Part shown: positions 11,520 through 22,934 of the stretch, piece by piece | Numbering within the stretch: position 1 is the stretch's first letter | Layout: each line of letters opens with the position of its first letter | Source: Paraphysoderma sedebokerense | Taxonomy: Eukaryota; Blastocladiomycota; Physodermatomycetes; Physodermatales; Physodermataceae | Reading direction: 5' to 3' | NCBI GenBank assembly: GCA_025602915.1 | Contig: JAHLJZ010000153.1 | Location: 1-24,326 of the forward strand | Length of the DNA stretch: 24,326 nucleotides | Translations under genes and position numbers: made by a program | Notes under the pieces: model-generated | The model's database searches: none | Told to the model about the DNA's origin: nothing | Seen by the model: the letters and a program-made list of their open reading frames with translations, nothing else

Positions 11520-11735
11520 TCTGATGTTGAAATGTCACGTGGATGTCTTGTGAGACCTCTGGAGGATGATTTCCCTGATTAATACAAGGTACCTTAGAGA
11601 CATCCTAGAACAAAGTTCAGTACATTCCGACCATATCTTCGATGTTCCGGTGATATCTATATTTGTCTCAAGCATGTCCGCAGGATGTCCGGAGTTGGGT
11701 GTGTAAGGAGAATACTCTGAGCCATTGCTTTCAAT
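11520..11735 (-). repeat. Diverged repeat block X, copy 2 (GGATGTCC-rich)
   Basis: The minus strand matches block 9160-9345 in a series of islands (see that entry). Here the block lies on the 3' side of an LTR copy rather than the 5' side, so it is hard to explain as one fixed part of the element. Confidence 0.4.
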
Positions 11736-11768
11736 CATGACTAATATCTGCTTAGTGAAAGAGAAGGA

Positions 11769-12191
11769 TGTCGTGAGGAAACGGTAGCATACTGAGTCAT
11801 TATCCTCAATACTAGAATCTCAGCTGTTTCACTGTTTGTTGAAAAGGAATGTAATTGGTTTTGGTTCCTGTTGCTAAATTTATATTCTATTGTTATGTCT
11901 GAAGCAGGTGTTATGTATTTCGAGTGTGGTATTTTCAATATTTAATATTCGTGACATGTGTTTTGTATTTCATCATTTTGTATGGAGTTCGGTATTTATA
12001 GGGAAGGAAAGGGAGAAATCTAGGAATCGATTGAAAACTACAAATTATAACCTACAAACTTTTATGACTATGATTTTATTACAACCTATTATGTCCGAAA
12101 CGAGTAACTTCACTCTTCGATATATCGCCTATTGGGAATAAACCCATATCCCCGGAAGGAAACGATCCCCCAAATATCCTTCTTTCCGACA
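11769..12191 (-). mobile_element. LTR copy, probably 3' LTR of a degraded LTR retrotransposon
   Basis: 423-bp relative of the LTR at 9366-9808, inverted with respect to it, with the same TGTCG/CGACA ends. On the minus strand it has the internal TATA box in the right direction. The bordering 4-mers do not match (AGGA and TGCG), so it is not a clean solo LTR. With the partial copy at 13689-13832, which has the same orientation, it would bracket an internal region of about 1.5 kb. Confidence 0.6.
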
Positions 12192-13688
12192 TGCGTTGTT
12201 GTTTGCGACGTCTCTTTTGAGTAGAAGAGTTAGAGCGTTTTACATTTTTCCCGTCGAACTTTGCAAGATACTTCCCATCAGCGTATCTTAGGATCGGATT
12301 AATTCGTTTCGCTTGTTTGGTTCGTACTCCATCATTTCTGAAACCTCTGATTATTGTTCTACAAGTGAATCCGATATTTGCGATGAAAATAATGGTCTAG
12401 TACCTCAAATTGTATCCAACACGACCCATCAAAGAGTAACCTCACCTGTTTTTGAATTTGAATTGGAAAGAAAACATGAAGATTTGGAACAAAAGCATGA
12501 AAAGTCGCCGAATGATAACTCTGAAACTACAGTTGTCTCATTGGAAGAAGAAGCAGATCAGATCGACACACTTGAAATAAAAACGTTCTAATGAAGGCCA
12601 TCGAGCACAAATCTCTGGACAAGACGATGAGAAGAAGTTATTCAAGCTTAGACTTATGGGAAGTTTGTTGAACGCTCTTGCTAAATCGAAATTACAAGTA
12701 CTATTCATGGGGTGATTAATTATTAAGAATTGAATTTACTCATGAATTGGTTAATTCGTTTTAATTGGTTTGATTCCCCACGAATTGGTATTGGATAATC
12801 AAACAAACGAAGAAGGAGATTCAAGTCTCAGAGTATCAAATGGGGACATTTGATTTTGAGCAACCCTCTTTTGTCGTGAGGAAACGATTGTCTGTTTTTA
12901 CTGCTCATGTTGCTAGATCAATAATCCATCCTTATGGTTGCAGTGGTTGTTTTAGTTTTATGGCTATTTCGATTTTTTTCATAATTTGTTTATGACAAGC
13001 GGAACATTATTTCTCCATATTTATCCTACAAAGCAAGACAAGTGAACTTCCCACAAGACGAAGACATGCGGAATCTGATTGAGTGAAATATCCCCATACC
13101 AGAGTCCTGCAGCAAGCATCAGAGTGAACACTATCTGCTTGTTAACGACAGCATAACATGGCATAAATTATGAAAGCTCATTTGTGATGTCAATGAATAT
13201 ATGAAGTACATTCACTCACTTTTCATGTTATTTAAATACAAAATTTCGTTAGTTCATACCTCGTATCATCCACGTTTGAATCAAAAAATAATCGTCTATT
13301 TTCTGAAATAATTGCATTTATTATGTTTTTTTCTATTTTAATCAATTGTGGAATGTTTTGGAGTTCTTTCCGTATGCGTTATCACCGAACAGCCTTTTTG
13401 TACCCCAACATGGTCGGCATCTTTTGCATAATTGCTTCCATTTGATAAGTTAAACCTTTGTGTCCACGTTCGGTAAAAATGAACCATGACACTTTGCAGA
13501 AATTCCCCGCAAATAAATTTTTAGCATCTAGATAGGACAAAACCAAAACCAGCAATACCGTAGCCCTTTCGCGTCAACAAAACGGAGCCACAGTTATCTG
13601 TTCATGGGTGCTCAAAACACCTTCTTAGGCGGCAGACGGTTATATTTTTCATTAATCTTTAACAACGATGGGTGCTTCAACCCACAGA
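12192..13688 (-). mobile_element. Probable internal remnant of the LTR element
   Basis: AT-rich stretch between two LTR copies of the same orientation. It is much shorter than a full retrotransposon interior and I recognise no capsid, protease, polymerase or integrase domain, so it looks heavily broken. Next to the inner edge of the upstream LTR (13670-13684, minus strand TGGGTTGAAGCACCC) there is a TGG-starting segment that could be the tRNA primer-binding site. A plus-strand open frame of 92 codons (12313-12591), acidic and Ser/Glu-rich, lies within; I cannot say whether it is coding. Confidence 0.4.
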
Positions 13689-13832
13689 TGTCGTGAAGAA
13701 ACGATAACATACTGTGTCAATACTAAAATCTCGGTTGTATGTTGGAAAGGAATGTTATTGTTTTGGTTCATGTTACTAAATTTAAATTCTATTGTTATGT
13801 TTGATGTTGTTAGCATGTGTTATGTATTCCGA
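13689..13832 (-). mobile_element. Partial LTR copy
   Basis: 144 bases matching one end of the 9366 and 11769 LTRs, starting at TGTCGTGAAG; similarity stops after about 13832. Same orientation as the 11769 copy. Likely the surviving part of the 5' LTR of the same broken element. Confidence 0.55.
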
Positions 13833-14134
13833 ACCTATTTTACCCTTGGGAATTTCAACAATCAGAGTTTCGCTACACAAAGCTCATATTCAATTTTGAT
13901 CTTACACCAAGTAATACAAATATGTTCTAGCGCTTTCGCTTCTTTATCACGTATCCTCTTCCAGATGTGATATTGTCAATCCGCGGAGCCGGAAAAAACA
14001 GAAAAGATAGGGCCATGTGAGCAATGAAAGCACGTCTATGAACTTCTTGTTCTTCAATATTTATATATATCCAATATTTACAACTTCAATCAGCAGTTTC
14101 ATCGAGTCAATAGGACAGCATTCACATTCCCAAA

Positions 14135-17100
14135 TCATGATGCAAAACGTTTATCACTGAATCCTGACAATGGCAGCGGTGGCTTAGTCACCGTAGGATT
14201 GCCTTCAAAAGTCCTCTGTTCTTGATAAAATTCATTGAAGTTTAGTCGGAATGATAAAAAGCGAAGATTTAATTCTTTATGGTTTGACAAACTGCTAATA
14301 AGCGCCGTAATGTCGTTCTATTTGTTGTGACAAAGGTTTAAGGTTAAAAATCGAAGAAGCGCACTGATCAAAGGAAAGAAGCAAACTGTACCCTGAAAGT
14401 TTTTGCGACATCATTTATGCGTTCTTGAATACTCTCTAAAGAGCGATAATGCTCTGTAGGCCGATAGGCTGCGCGATCGGGTATCTTCCATTTGCTCTTT
14501 TCACCAAAACGTACAAGATGCAGAACAACCACGGAAGAAACATGTAATGAAGTCATTAGAATTGGATCACTAAAAAAAAGAAAAAACCAGACAGAAACCT
14601 GAAAAGCTTTCGCTGCTTTTTGCTCTTCCATTTGGCGCCTTTGTTCCAGCTCTACATTTCCGTATTCGTAAAGTTGATCCTGCCGAAGATAAGTTAGAAT
14701 GCAGTCACGACGAATGAATCTCGGAAAGCTTGAGAGTATTTATCTTGATTTGAAGACGTACTTGAGCATTTTTAAATTGTAAAATAACCTCAAACAGCTT
14801 CATCAATCTTGGTAACAGGTTCTGCAAATGTCATCAATCATAAGTCGCGATACTTCATCATACGAATAGCCAGCAGAATTCTTTAAGATTGCCAACAAAG
14901 CGAGACAAACCTGATCCCCATTGCCACTTAGCAAACCCCTTGAAATAATATTATTCAAATATTTATTGTGAGCTCCAATCAGCATATCGAGATCAGTCGC
15001 TGATTCATGTATTTGTTTGAGCAGTTCAGCCCAGGAGCATTCGAGTACCTTCAACAATCAGTTTACAAGAGTTAGAAGTAACACCGATAGATATTGTCAT
15101 CATTATTCATTCTAATCAAAAATATTGAGCAATACGGCAGATGAAGACACGATAACTAACCTCGAACAGGATATAATATTGCAACGAATTGATGAAGTGG
15201 AACATCTCACACCAAGTCACCTGTGCAATATGAAGTAGAGACTGTATCGCTGTTTATCGACAAAGGAGAATGGCATCAAGTTAGGTGACACAAGGAAACA
15301 GTATTTTGATGCCAAACGTCAGCGTCATACCTATTCCCCTAAATTCTTCTCTCCTAGTCACGTGTGTTTTCCATCCTTGCGACAAGGTGTATTCTACTCT
15401 CTTCAATCTCCAAAGAAAGTTAAATAGTTTTAAATATTGTTGCATGGCTTGGGGTGTGAAGATTGTATTGATCGGAGAATCAACATGGTAGTCCAAGGAG
15501 AAAACGTCCCAACCGCAGTCGCCTGGGGAAATCTGAAAATGTGATTCGGATCAGGGAGGTACTGATGAAAATAAATTTGACTCGCAGATAATCATAACAA
15601 ACCTCTAGTAATCTTACATCCAGTCGTCTCAGGATATCAGGCGCATCAAATTGAGCATTGGAAGCCCGAACAGCAGCTTCTAAAGTACCGATAAGATTGT
15701 GTCGATACAAGGTACTAGCGGGTTTATTCAGGCCAGATCTATAATAAGTCAACAGCGAAGTCAGTCAGTTTATATGAGTAAACAATGTTAGAATGATCAA
15801 GCAGTATGAAAGAGGCATATGGTGAATAAAATTGTGACCATAAAAAATACATTAAATAAATACAGATATAATAAAAGAAGGAAATAGGAAACGAGAACAC
15901 TAACCCTAGCGAATCCATCAATTGTTGAATGAAATCACCCTGTCCCAACAATAGGTACCGTTTAAGTGCTGTCAAATGATCCATGAATTTGTATTTAGTG
16001 AACAAAATATCCAGTAATCGTTTGGAAGTGATCGTGTATGCTGAGTCAATGGACGTTTCGAGAAGCGCTAGATTACCATATTCGAGACCTGCAAATACAG
16101 TTAATAGTCGACCAATAGCCCGCAAATGGAGACTCCAACTGAGACAATTACCTCGAGCGGTATCAGCCATTTGACTTCTCATAGCCACCCATTGTCCATC
16201 ATGGCAATTAAATCTCAAAAAGTTTAGAGACTTCCCAATTAAGAAAATCTAATAATTTTTGAAACATAAATTAATTTTTCCGCAGGAAAGAGAGATATTG
16301 GAAAGAGTTAGAAAGTGAAATTTACCTTTTTCGCCAGCGGCCTCTCTACGAATCCAGGTATCATTTCACTTCGAACACTATACTTCATCCGCCACCAATG
16401 ATGTTCCTCATCTACGTTGTTCTCTTTTGCCACGAAAAATTCATTGTAAGGATCCAGAAGTTCACCCTCATAAACCCATCGTCTCAACATCGTAAAGAGA
16501 GGTTGACAAATCTGTATGCAAGAGTCAATGATAGGCGGAAATCAATTAAGGGCGAGCGACAACTAACCTCACTCAAAACGCTTCCGACAAATTCTTTCAC
16601 GACTCTGTCACCATGATGAATATAACCGTGCACTGCGCTCACCAGAGCCCCTCCTTTGAATTCACCACAACTTTCAATCAACGCAACCATCATTCTCAAT
16701 CGTTGCATGGGGTCAATGCTCCAGACCAGTAGTCTCCTTAACGTTAATCCCTTAGATGACAATTCAGTGGCGGACGGAGCTTGATCGAGGTCAGAGGAGG
16801 ATAGGGCAGAGAAGGAGTCTGTAGGCGAGGAAGAACCAGTTTGCGTGTCCATGAAAGATTTACAGATTTGTGATTCCAGAATGGAAATTAATCGGTAATA
16901 TGATGTAAGCTCAGTACGGAGAGCGGATATAAAACTCTGTCAAGCAATGGTGAGAAACTAAAGCCTGCATTGTGCGTTTATAAATAAGCTTCTTTTGAAC
17001 CCGTAATACATACCTGTCCGACCAATCCGTATGCCGTGTCCTGTTCCTTCTCTGTGAGAAATTCATTAATCCTTTTGTATAAATACCCCATTTCCGACAA

Positions 17101-18794
17101 TTTATGGATCAAATCTCGCGTAGGTCGCGGTACACCAATCTGGAACAAAAATTAAGCAATCTAATGCAATTCTTTTGAAGGGGCTGAGAATACAAACCTG
17201 TCGCTCGACTCTATATTCCTGCTTCTCATCATTAAATTTGATAAATCGGCCATCTATGCCTTGGAAAACGTATATTAAATCACGAAGTAAAAGCGACTCA
17301 GGCACTTGATACGATGCTATCGTAGCACATTCATAGAGAGATGGCCACATGTTGGAGTAAGGAAAGATGACAGATGAAAGAGCCGTTAACATGACGAAGT
17401 GAGATAAAAAGCAAAAGGAAGGGACATGTGATAAATTTTGACGCAATATTGAACACAATTCACTTCTGACGGACGACATGAGAAAGGAAAAAAAAATTGA
17501 CGACATACTATTTTCAACCCCTAAGTATCTCTCATATCCTGTCGGTCCCTTCTTATCTTTCACATGCTCCGCACTCGGGCTTTTACTCCATGACATCCGG
17601 CTACTTTCGTTCACGTTTCTCGCTCCAAACTCTCGAAATGATTGTGAGGTATGGCCTGTTTCGGACGTCAAAGGTTCATTATAAGTCGTATCAACACGGG
17701 AAGGGATATCGAGAGATTGGAGTCCAAGCCCCGAGAGGGAAGACTCAATAAGCTAGTATAAGAAATATGATGACGTATAATTATGAATGAGAGAGATGGT
17801 GAGTGTAAATATGCGCCGATGGTTGCAAAAGCGGGGAACTTGTGAATTCACGAAAGAAGGGCACGACCATGGAAAGACGGCCGAGGAAAACTCACCGAAA
17901 TTTCATTCAAAAATTCTGCCTGATCTGCCACTGCTAATAAAAAGTACAAAACTGCCCAGCGCTTAGTCAATATCGGCTTTGTTGAAGGTTTTTCAAAGTT
18001 TACGCGCATGACAATTTGATGGCAGCATTCGAAGCAATTGATGTGTTACTGAAAGAATATCATCAGGACAAATATGATAGGACAAGTTGTACCTCGGCTT
18101 GCAACTTCGAAGACAACAGGGAAAACCGGAGAGCCTTTTCTGTTGATTTTTCGGATCTTATCACTATTTGTGATTGAAGTTCGTATAAACCATTGGCGTG
18201 GTATCATTAAAGATTTAGTTATCGTTAGGACAATCCGTTTGAATATCAATTTGCAATGAAGAACTCGATGAACGATATTGGGAAGGAGAACCATACGTTT
18301 CTTCTTGATCATGTCAGATATATGCACGTCGTCTTGAACTATTGAAGATGTGATTCGACTGAATGTTCAAAATCCGAATATTTGATAGCAATTCCACAAT
18401 AGATATATCGAAATAATGCATTGAAGTGCACAATCGTATGATTAGTCTCATGGACGACAATTAAACACACAGCACAGAGCCGGGAAAAGGGACGGGAAAC
18501 TCAGAAAGCCAAAACAAACCTTCCCAAGATCCGCATACAATATTCGGTCATTCTATTCACTCTTCTATCACTCTCTTCTTTTTCTTCCTTCACATGATTA
18601 GCGTTCCCGATATCGGCAGTTGAATCTGGCTGATCAAACTCATTTTCCGAACCGACGAACCTCCTCACGAGGGCGACGATAGACTGGGTTAGATGGGAGG
18701 GTTGCGTGTTTGCGGAGGAGGAGAGGCCAGATGTAATATGTGATGTCGAATGCGAGGAAAAGGAGTTGCCTAGCATTTTGGAAGCGGTGTGCAT
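14135..18794 (-). CDS. Gamma-tubulin complex component 3 (GCP3/Spc98 family)
   Basis: Core subunit of the gamma-tubulin complex that nucleates microtubules at the spindle pole body. Nineteen exons (minus): 18794-18520, 18358-18297, 18163-18093, 17976-17896, 17752-17509, 17316-17198, 17139-17014, 16936-16568, 16511-16326, 16248-16152, 16088-15905, 15738-15603, 15532-15331, 15249-15161, 15048-14911, 14821-14762, 14679-14599, 14496-14392 and 14317-14135. The sum is 2808 nt (935 residues, against 907 in human GCP3), with every phase consistent. Family motifs in order: [109 protein letters not shown] (grip1 core), [77 protein letters not shown] and a C-terminal [16 protein letters not shown]. Exon 6 has an alternative acceptor that would drop six codons. 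A second start at 18776 (MLGNSF) is possible. No tail insertion or break seen. Confidence 0.93.
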
Positions 18795-19299
18795 GTGTGT
18801 GAGATGAGGGAGGGATGTGAATGCGATGAGATTCTGGGGTTGATTGACAATGGATCTGGCGTAACGGGACTGGGAGGGAAGTCCGGAAACACGACCCGGT
18901 CAATATTCTCTTATTATATTCCTACATTAATCATGGAGTTTCGTTCTTACAGGGCTATCAATATCATTATAGCTGGAATAGATTTTGAAATAATATTCTT
19001 GATGACTTGAGAGTAACATAATTTTTGCCCATGGCAGGAAGCATTGGACGAAGGAGTCCGGTATTAATGACCACGTTCAATCATTTCAGCAGGGAACCAC
19101 AAGAAGCAGTACGTTGGGATCATATTCATTGATGAAAATTTTAATTTACAATTCCAATACATCACCCGCCGACGAATTATTACGGAACGAGAAAGGCGAC
19201 GCGAGGTTGATAGTACAGAGCAAGTATTCTTTCATCGAGTTCAGTCTTATTGCACTATTTACACTCTAACGAGATCCTCACCTTTGCAACGTCTTCAGC
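18795..19299. promoter_or_regulatory. Spacer between ATG3 and GCP3; GCP3 promoter region
   Basis: 505 bases between the ATG3 stop and the GCP3 start, both on the minus strand. It must carry the ATG3 3' end and the GCP3 promoter. No clear TATA box or poly(A) signal stands out. Confidence 0.4.
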
Positions 19300-20912
19300 T
19301 CACTCCAACGTCATTGTGTGATCATAATCAATCGTAGGCAAGACACAACTCATGAATTTCAGAAACAAAACTAAATATTGATCCACCCTTAACTCTTTTC
19401 CACTTTCCTTCATCTTCTCCATAATCCTTTTCATAACACTAGCATGCCGACAAGGGTGGATACTCGCTAAACTCATATCCACATGAGGATGTCCTTCAAT
19501 CGTTACCGTTTTGTGCGCATGGTCTTGAGATATGTCTTCAAAGATTTGACTGGAAGTGAGAGGATTTCGGTTTTCATCGTAGCCAAAGAGCCAGATACGA
19601 GGTGTTTGATAATATTTGTCATAAGTAATGCTCAAGTCGTAGGTACTTTTGGGAGGTAAATACATTAAGACGGATGGGAAATCAAATGATGTCAATAGAA
19701 AAGTGATGTAAGGAAAGAACAGAATTGTAATGGATGTAATTCCATTAAATTGAAGTACAAGAATTGTGCAAAACATCAATAGACATGGAAGGGTAAGCCA
19801 CGAGTGTATTGAAGCCACATATAAGACGAATAAAATTAAGGTTCATTATCGAATAAGACGGGATGACAATTCAAATTATACATACCGTGTCCTCAATATC
19901 TTATCGTTGCCGCCACCTGTGGTTACATTCCCCGGTTTGGTATGTGGTTGCTGTTCTAAAACAGCCGGATCCTCCTCTTCTTCAACACCAAAGTCCTCTT
20001 CCATATCAGGGATATCATCAATGTCAGGTATTTCTTCCTCATCGTCCTCCGGTTCATTTTTCGCTTCAGCTTTAACTTCCGCCACTGCTTGAACTCCCTG
20101 TTTCGATGATTGGAAGTTTGAAGATGACGACGACTGAGGTTTGGACGATATATCAAGTTTCCCCATTACATCTGTAACCTGTTGCTCTAAAAACTCATCA
20201 TCAATATCGGACAACAAATCAATATCGGCAGCGAAATCATCTGTATATCCTGTTACTGTTTTCATAAAAGGAATGGGGCGAGGAAAGAAGTACATGTCAG
20301 CATTCTACCCTTATATCGGAAGTTATCATAAGACAACAACAGGGGACATACGTCTAGAGCTGTGAGTAGCAACCCAACTTTCACCATCTTCCGCATCTTC
20401 TATGTTCGCTTCAGTGGCGTCATCCGTATATTCCATTTGCTTTACTCGTTTCGCACAGGGGACTTGATGCAGGGCGAATCGAATATCCACAATCCATTCA
20501 GTATATAATTCAATAAGAGGACACGGACAATAATTGACTCAAAAAGAAAAAAAATACCATTTTTCGTCACTAAATACTGTTTATTGGGTGGCAGATAATC
20601 TCTTCGTTTGCTTGGATCTCCGGATTCCCTGTACATTCATTATGAAAGATTAGTCAAGACGAGATGAGATGGCCGATTTCTTTCTCCGTATCGTTTTGAA
20701 TTTACTCTATCTCCGGTAACCCATTAGTACAATTGATAGTAGAAGGATAAATTCAATTACCAGCTCCAAGTCGGACACTTAAATACTAGGTAGTCTCCGG
20801 CGGCCACGAATTCTTCTGGGGTGAGGACACCCGTTTCGAGGAATTTCGAGTTTGCGAGAACAGGAGAGAGATATTCTCTGATGTTGTGGAATATAGAGTG
20901 CAAGGATGACAT
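19300..20912 (-). CDS. ATG3: Autophagy E2-like conjugating enzyme ATG3
   Basis: Carries ATG8 as a thioester from ATG7 and passes it to phosphatidylethanolamine during autophagosome formation. Five exons (minus): 20912-20761, 20628-20558, 20462-20352, 20255-19886 and 19645-19300. The chain is 1050 nt, 349 residues, all phases consistent. Seen: an N-terminal amphipathic helix and [58 protein letters not shown], a long acidic flexible region (about 112-230), [37 protein letters not shown], and the catalytic SIHPCRH with its cysteine near residue 300, then [15 protein letters not shown]. The acidic region and KRRDYLPP are typical of fungal members. Exon 4 has two in-frame acceptors six bases apart (20255 or 20249). 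The frame ends in TGA soon after the conserved IDYDHT. Confidence 0.95.
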
Positions 20913-21062
20913 ATTCTGCAGGGTTTTAAACAGTCTATCTATCGGATGTGGATGTCGGATGAGAATGTATTGGTGAAGTTGGTCGAATTGAGCGAGGTCG
21001 AATTAAGCAGGAGAATAGGTCACGGGGTCACGTTGTCCGGACCCAAGCCATTGGCCTTTTCC

Positions 21063-21070
21063 TATAAATA
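21063..21070 (+). promoter_or_regulatory. TATA box before the small ORF at 21128
   Basis: TATAAATA 65 bases before the ATG at 21128 and 150 bases from the divergent ATG3 start. The spacing matches the TATA-to-ATG distance of the other TATA genes in this window. Confidence 0.4.
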
Positions 21071-21127
21071 TAATAATGGGATGACATAAACTGTCTCTAT
21101 CTTCATATGCGGTAGTCGAATGTCAAG

Positions 21128-21256
21128 ATGTCGCAGTTGTCTACAGGTGACTATGCATCGATGGTCGGCCAACGACCAAGGGCGTCGGAAATTGAAGTCA
21201 CGGTTGACGATAGATGGACTGTCTTCTTGCGTCAGGTCGCGAGCCGGGTCGACTAG
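21128..21256 (+). CDS. Possible small protein of 42 residues, unrecognised
   Basis: ATG to TAG frame: starts MSQLSTGDYASMVGQRPRAS, continues with EIEVTVDDRWTVFLRQVASR. The second half has an alternating strand-then-helix character rather than random composition. It lies head to head with ATG3 and behind a TATA box. There is no clear donor to extend it, and AATAAA follows within about 15 bases of the stop (about 21264). It may be a real microprotein, the first exon of something lost, or chance. I do not recognise the family. Confidence 0.3.
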   Translation: MSQLSTGDYASMVGQRPRASEIEVTVDDRWTVFLRQVASRVD

Positions 21257-21872
21257 CAATGTAAATAAAATAGGTGGAACGAAATCGGCTGGAAAGTGGA
21301 AATACATGCAGTTGAGCCTGTGAAAACGGAGTTGGGTTCGATAACCTTCGATATGAGTTGTCACAAAAAGCAAAAGCAGACTATTAAATATCGAGCAGCT
21401 TAGCAGAGCAATCTAAGCGATTGATTTGAGGACTCTGTTATCAGAATGGTGCGGCTTAAATAATTGTGATGTCGCAGCATCACGAGAGGGATAGGTCGGC
21501 ACCAGTATACGAATCTTTTTTACAACGTTGATCATGCATTATGAATGCAGTATCATACAGCAAACAATTACAAATATTCACAAGATTTTATGACAGACAT
21601 TACAACATACAGTGTATACATGAGGTGATCAGTAAGGGCTCTAAGATATTTGGTATTATTACGACAGACAATTTAAAAGGTCGAGGATCTAGATTGTACA
21701 AATCCTTAACGGTGTTTTAAGCAATAGCCTTAGTCTTGTTTCTATTGTGGCGCGATTCCGGTTTCGATTCCTGACGAGGACGGTTCGATCGAAACCCAAA
21801 ATGCCGAGCGGCGAGATTTAAACCCTAACATGTTCAGGTCACCGTTAGATCACCGTTAACGCTGGTAGGAAC
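21257..21872. other. Intergenic stretch with no recognised gene
   Basis: About 0.6 kb with no open frame of interest. Segments near 21762-21790 (GGTTTCGATTCC, GGTTCGATCG) resemble a tRNA B box but have no foldable tRNA around them. Confidence 0.4.
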
Positions 21873-22627
21873 TTAATCGGTTTGACGGAGGGACAAATAA
21901 AAAGTATATACCGTATCCACTAACGTTAAGCCTAAATCCGCGGCAACATATGCGAGAAGAACACTCAGAAATCTTGTATATTCACGCGACCCGGCGTGCA
22001 CCGGATGCCTTAAGGATGCCAAGGCAAAGACAGCGGAAGGAAACAAAGTTTCGAAGATTGACTTGCTAGCCAAGCCGGGAGTTAACAATCCAGACTCTCT
22101 ACCAACTACGTGGGGCCTACTCGAGGAGGAAGACGGTGACGAGATGTTGTTCCTTAAAGGTGACCCTCCTGGCAGGTTTGTTTGATCTCTTGGATCTTCT
22201 GTGGCGTTTTGCTATTGTTAGTATCGATATTTATGTGCGGATTAAGAACGGGTATGCAAAAGGCGGATAAATATCCAAAAGGCGGATGAAAGGGAAAGTA
22301 GAAAGAAAGTGATAAGAGTGAAATGACAATATGATGCACAGATCGTTAGAGCGAAAGGAAGGAATGTAGAACCAACAACTACTCACCAGAAAGTTCAGCG
22401 ATTTGATTTTGCAGTTGCAAACCTTGCTGAGCCAAATGACCCGGCGTGATACTTTGTCGGCCGACAGACATTTGTAGTTGAGAACCTTGCCGAGACACTT
22501 GTTGAGTCAGGCTTAGTACTTGTTCAGCCAGGCTTTGTAGCTGAGAACCTTGCCGAGACACTTGTTCAGTCAGGCTTTGCAGTTGGGAGGAAGGGACAAG
22601 GTCGCTCGCTGTTTGTTGATTCGCCAT
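21873..22627 (-). CDS. Coiled-coil protein with a repeated 21-residue unit, unrecognised
   Basis: Two exons (minus), 22627-22387 and 22198-21873, total 567 nt, 188 residues. The 188-nt intron has donor GTGAGT, branch TACTAAC (22223-22217) and acceptor CACAG; the phase agrees. Residues about 14-80 are Gln/Leu/Ser-rich with heptad spacing (SQLQSLTEQVSRQG, SQLQSLAEQVLSLTQQVSRQ), built from a 63-bp duplication (22480 and 22543), three heptads per unit. Residues about 85-110 are Ser-rich and disordered. The C-terminal half has two hydrophobic helices (IFETLFPSAVFALASL; FLSVLLAYVAADLGLTLVDT) before a TAA stop. No signal peptide. Function unknown; the design suggests oligomerisation through the N-terminus and membrane or partner contact through the C-terminus, which is inference. 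Confidence 0.65.
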
Positions 22628-22700
22628 GAGTGTGCACAGTGTGAGGAGGAGTGACAAATGTGGGAGAGGAAGAGTGGAGGAGGGAGAAGGGGAATGCCTG

Positions 22701-22709
22701 CCTTTTATA
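22701..22709 (-). promoter_or_regulatory. TATA box of the coiled-coil gene
   Basis: TATAAAAGG on the minus strand, 74 bases before the ATG at 22627. A near-ideal TATA element. Confidence 0.6.
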
Positions 22710-22755
22710 TGCTGGCAGGATGTGGCTGAGCACACCCGCGTACGTGACCTTCCCC

Positions 22756-22788
22756 AGAGGGAATACAGAGGGAATACAGAGGGAATGC
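22756..22788. repeat. 11-bp minisatellite, three units
   Basis: Three tandem units of AGAGGGAATAC, the last with one change. It lies just upstream of the coiled-coil gene's TATA box. Confidence 0.7.
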
Positions 22789-22914
22789 CCCAATCCAGCT
22801 GCATCGTTAAATGTCGCCAATCCAAAAAAAGACACTAAAAGTCATGACAGTATCATATCAAGAGCAATTTCTATCTTTGAGGTAGGTGACTTCTTTGACT
22901 TGGACATACACACC
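22783..22914 (+). repeat. Diverged duplicated block, copy 1
   Basis: Shares with 23632-23758 an ordered set of matches: CCAATC/CCAATG, AGCTG, GTCGCCAATC/GTTGCCAATC, ATATCATAT or TATCATAT, TTCTATCTTTG, TTCTTTGAC and ACATACAC. Direct orientation, about 850 bases apart. Confidence 0.55.
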
Positions 22915-22934
22915 GGCACTCACAGTCACCACAA

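Noticed and set aside
9366-12191. Foldback DNA transposon with 0.4-kb terminal inverted repeats
   Set aside because: Each arm alone has TGTCG/CGACA ends, TATA and poly(A) signals, and the first arm has its own 4-bp target duplication, so two LTR insertions in opposite orientation fit better.
21062-21373. Minus-strand frame of 103 codons
   Set aside because: Antisense to the TATA-led small frame and lacks a start context or splice support; resembles no family.
21755-21800. tRNA gene or tRNA-derived SINE
   Set aside because: B-box-like words are present but no acceptor stem, anticodon arm or A box can be folded around them.
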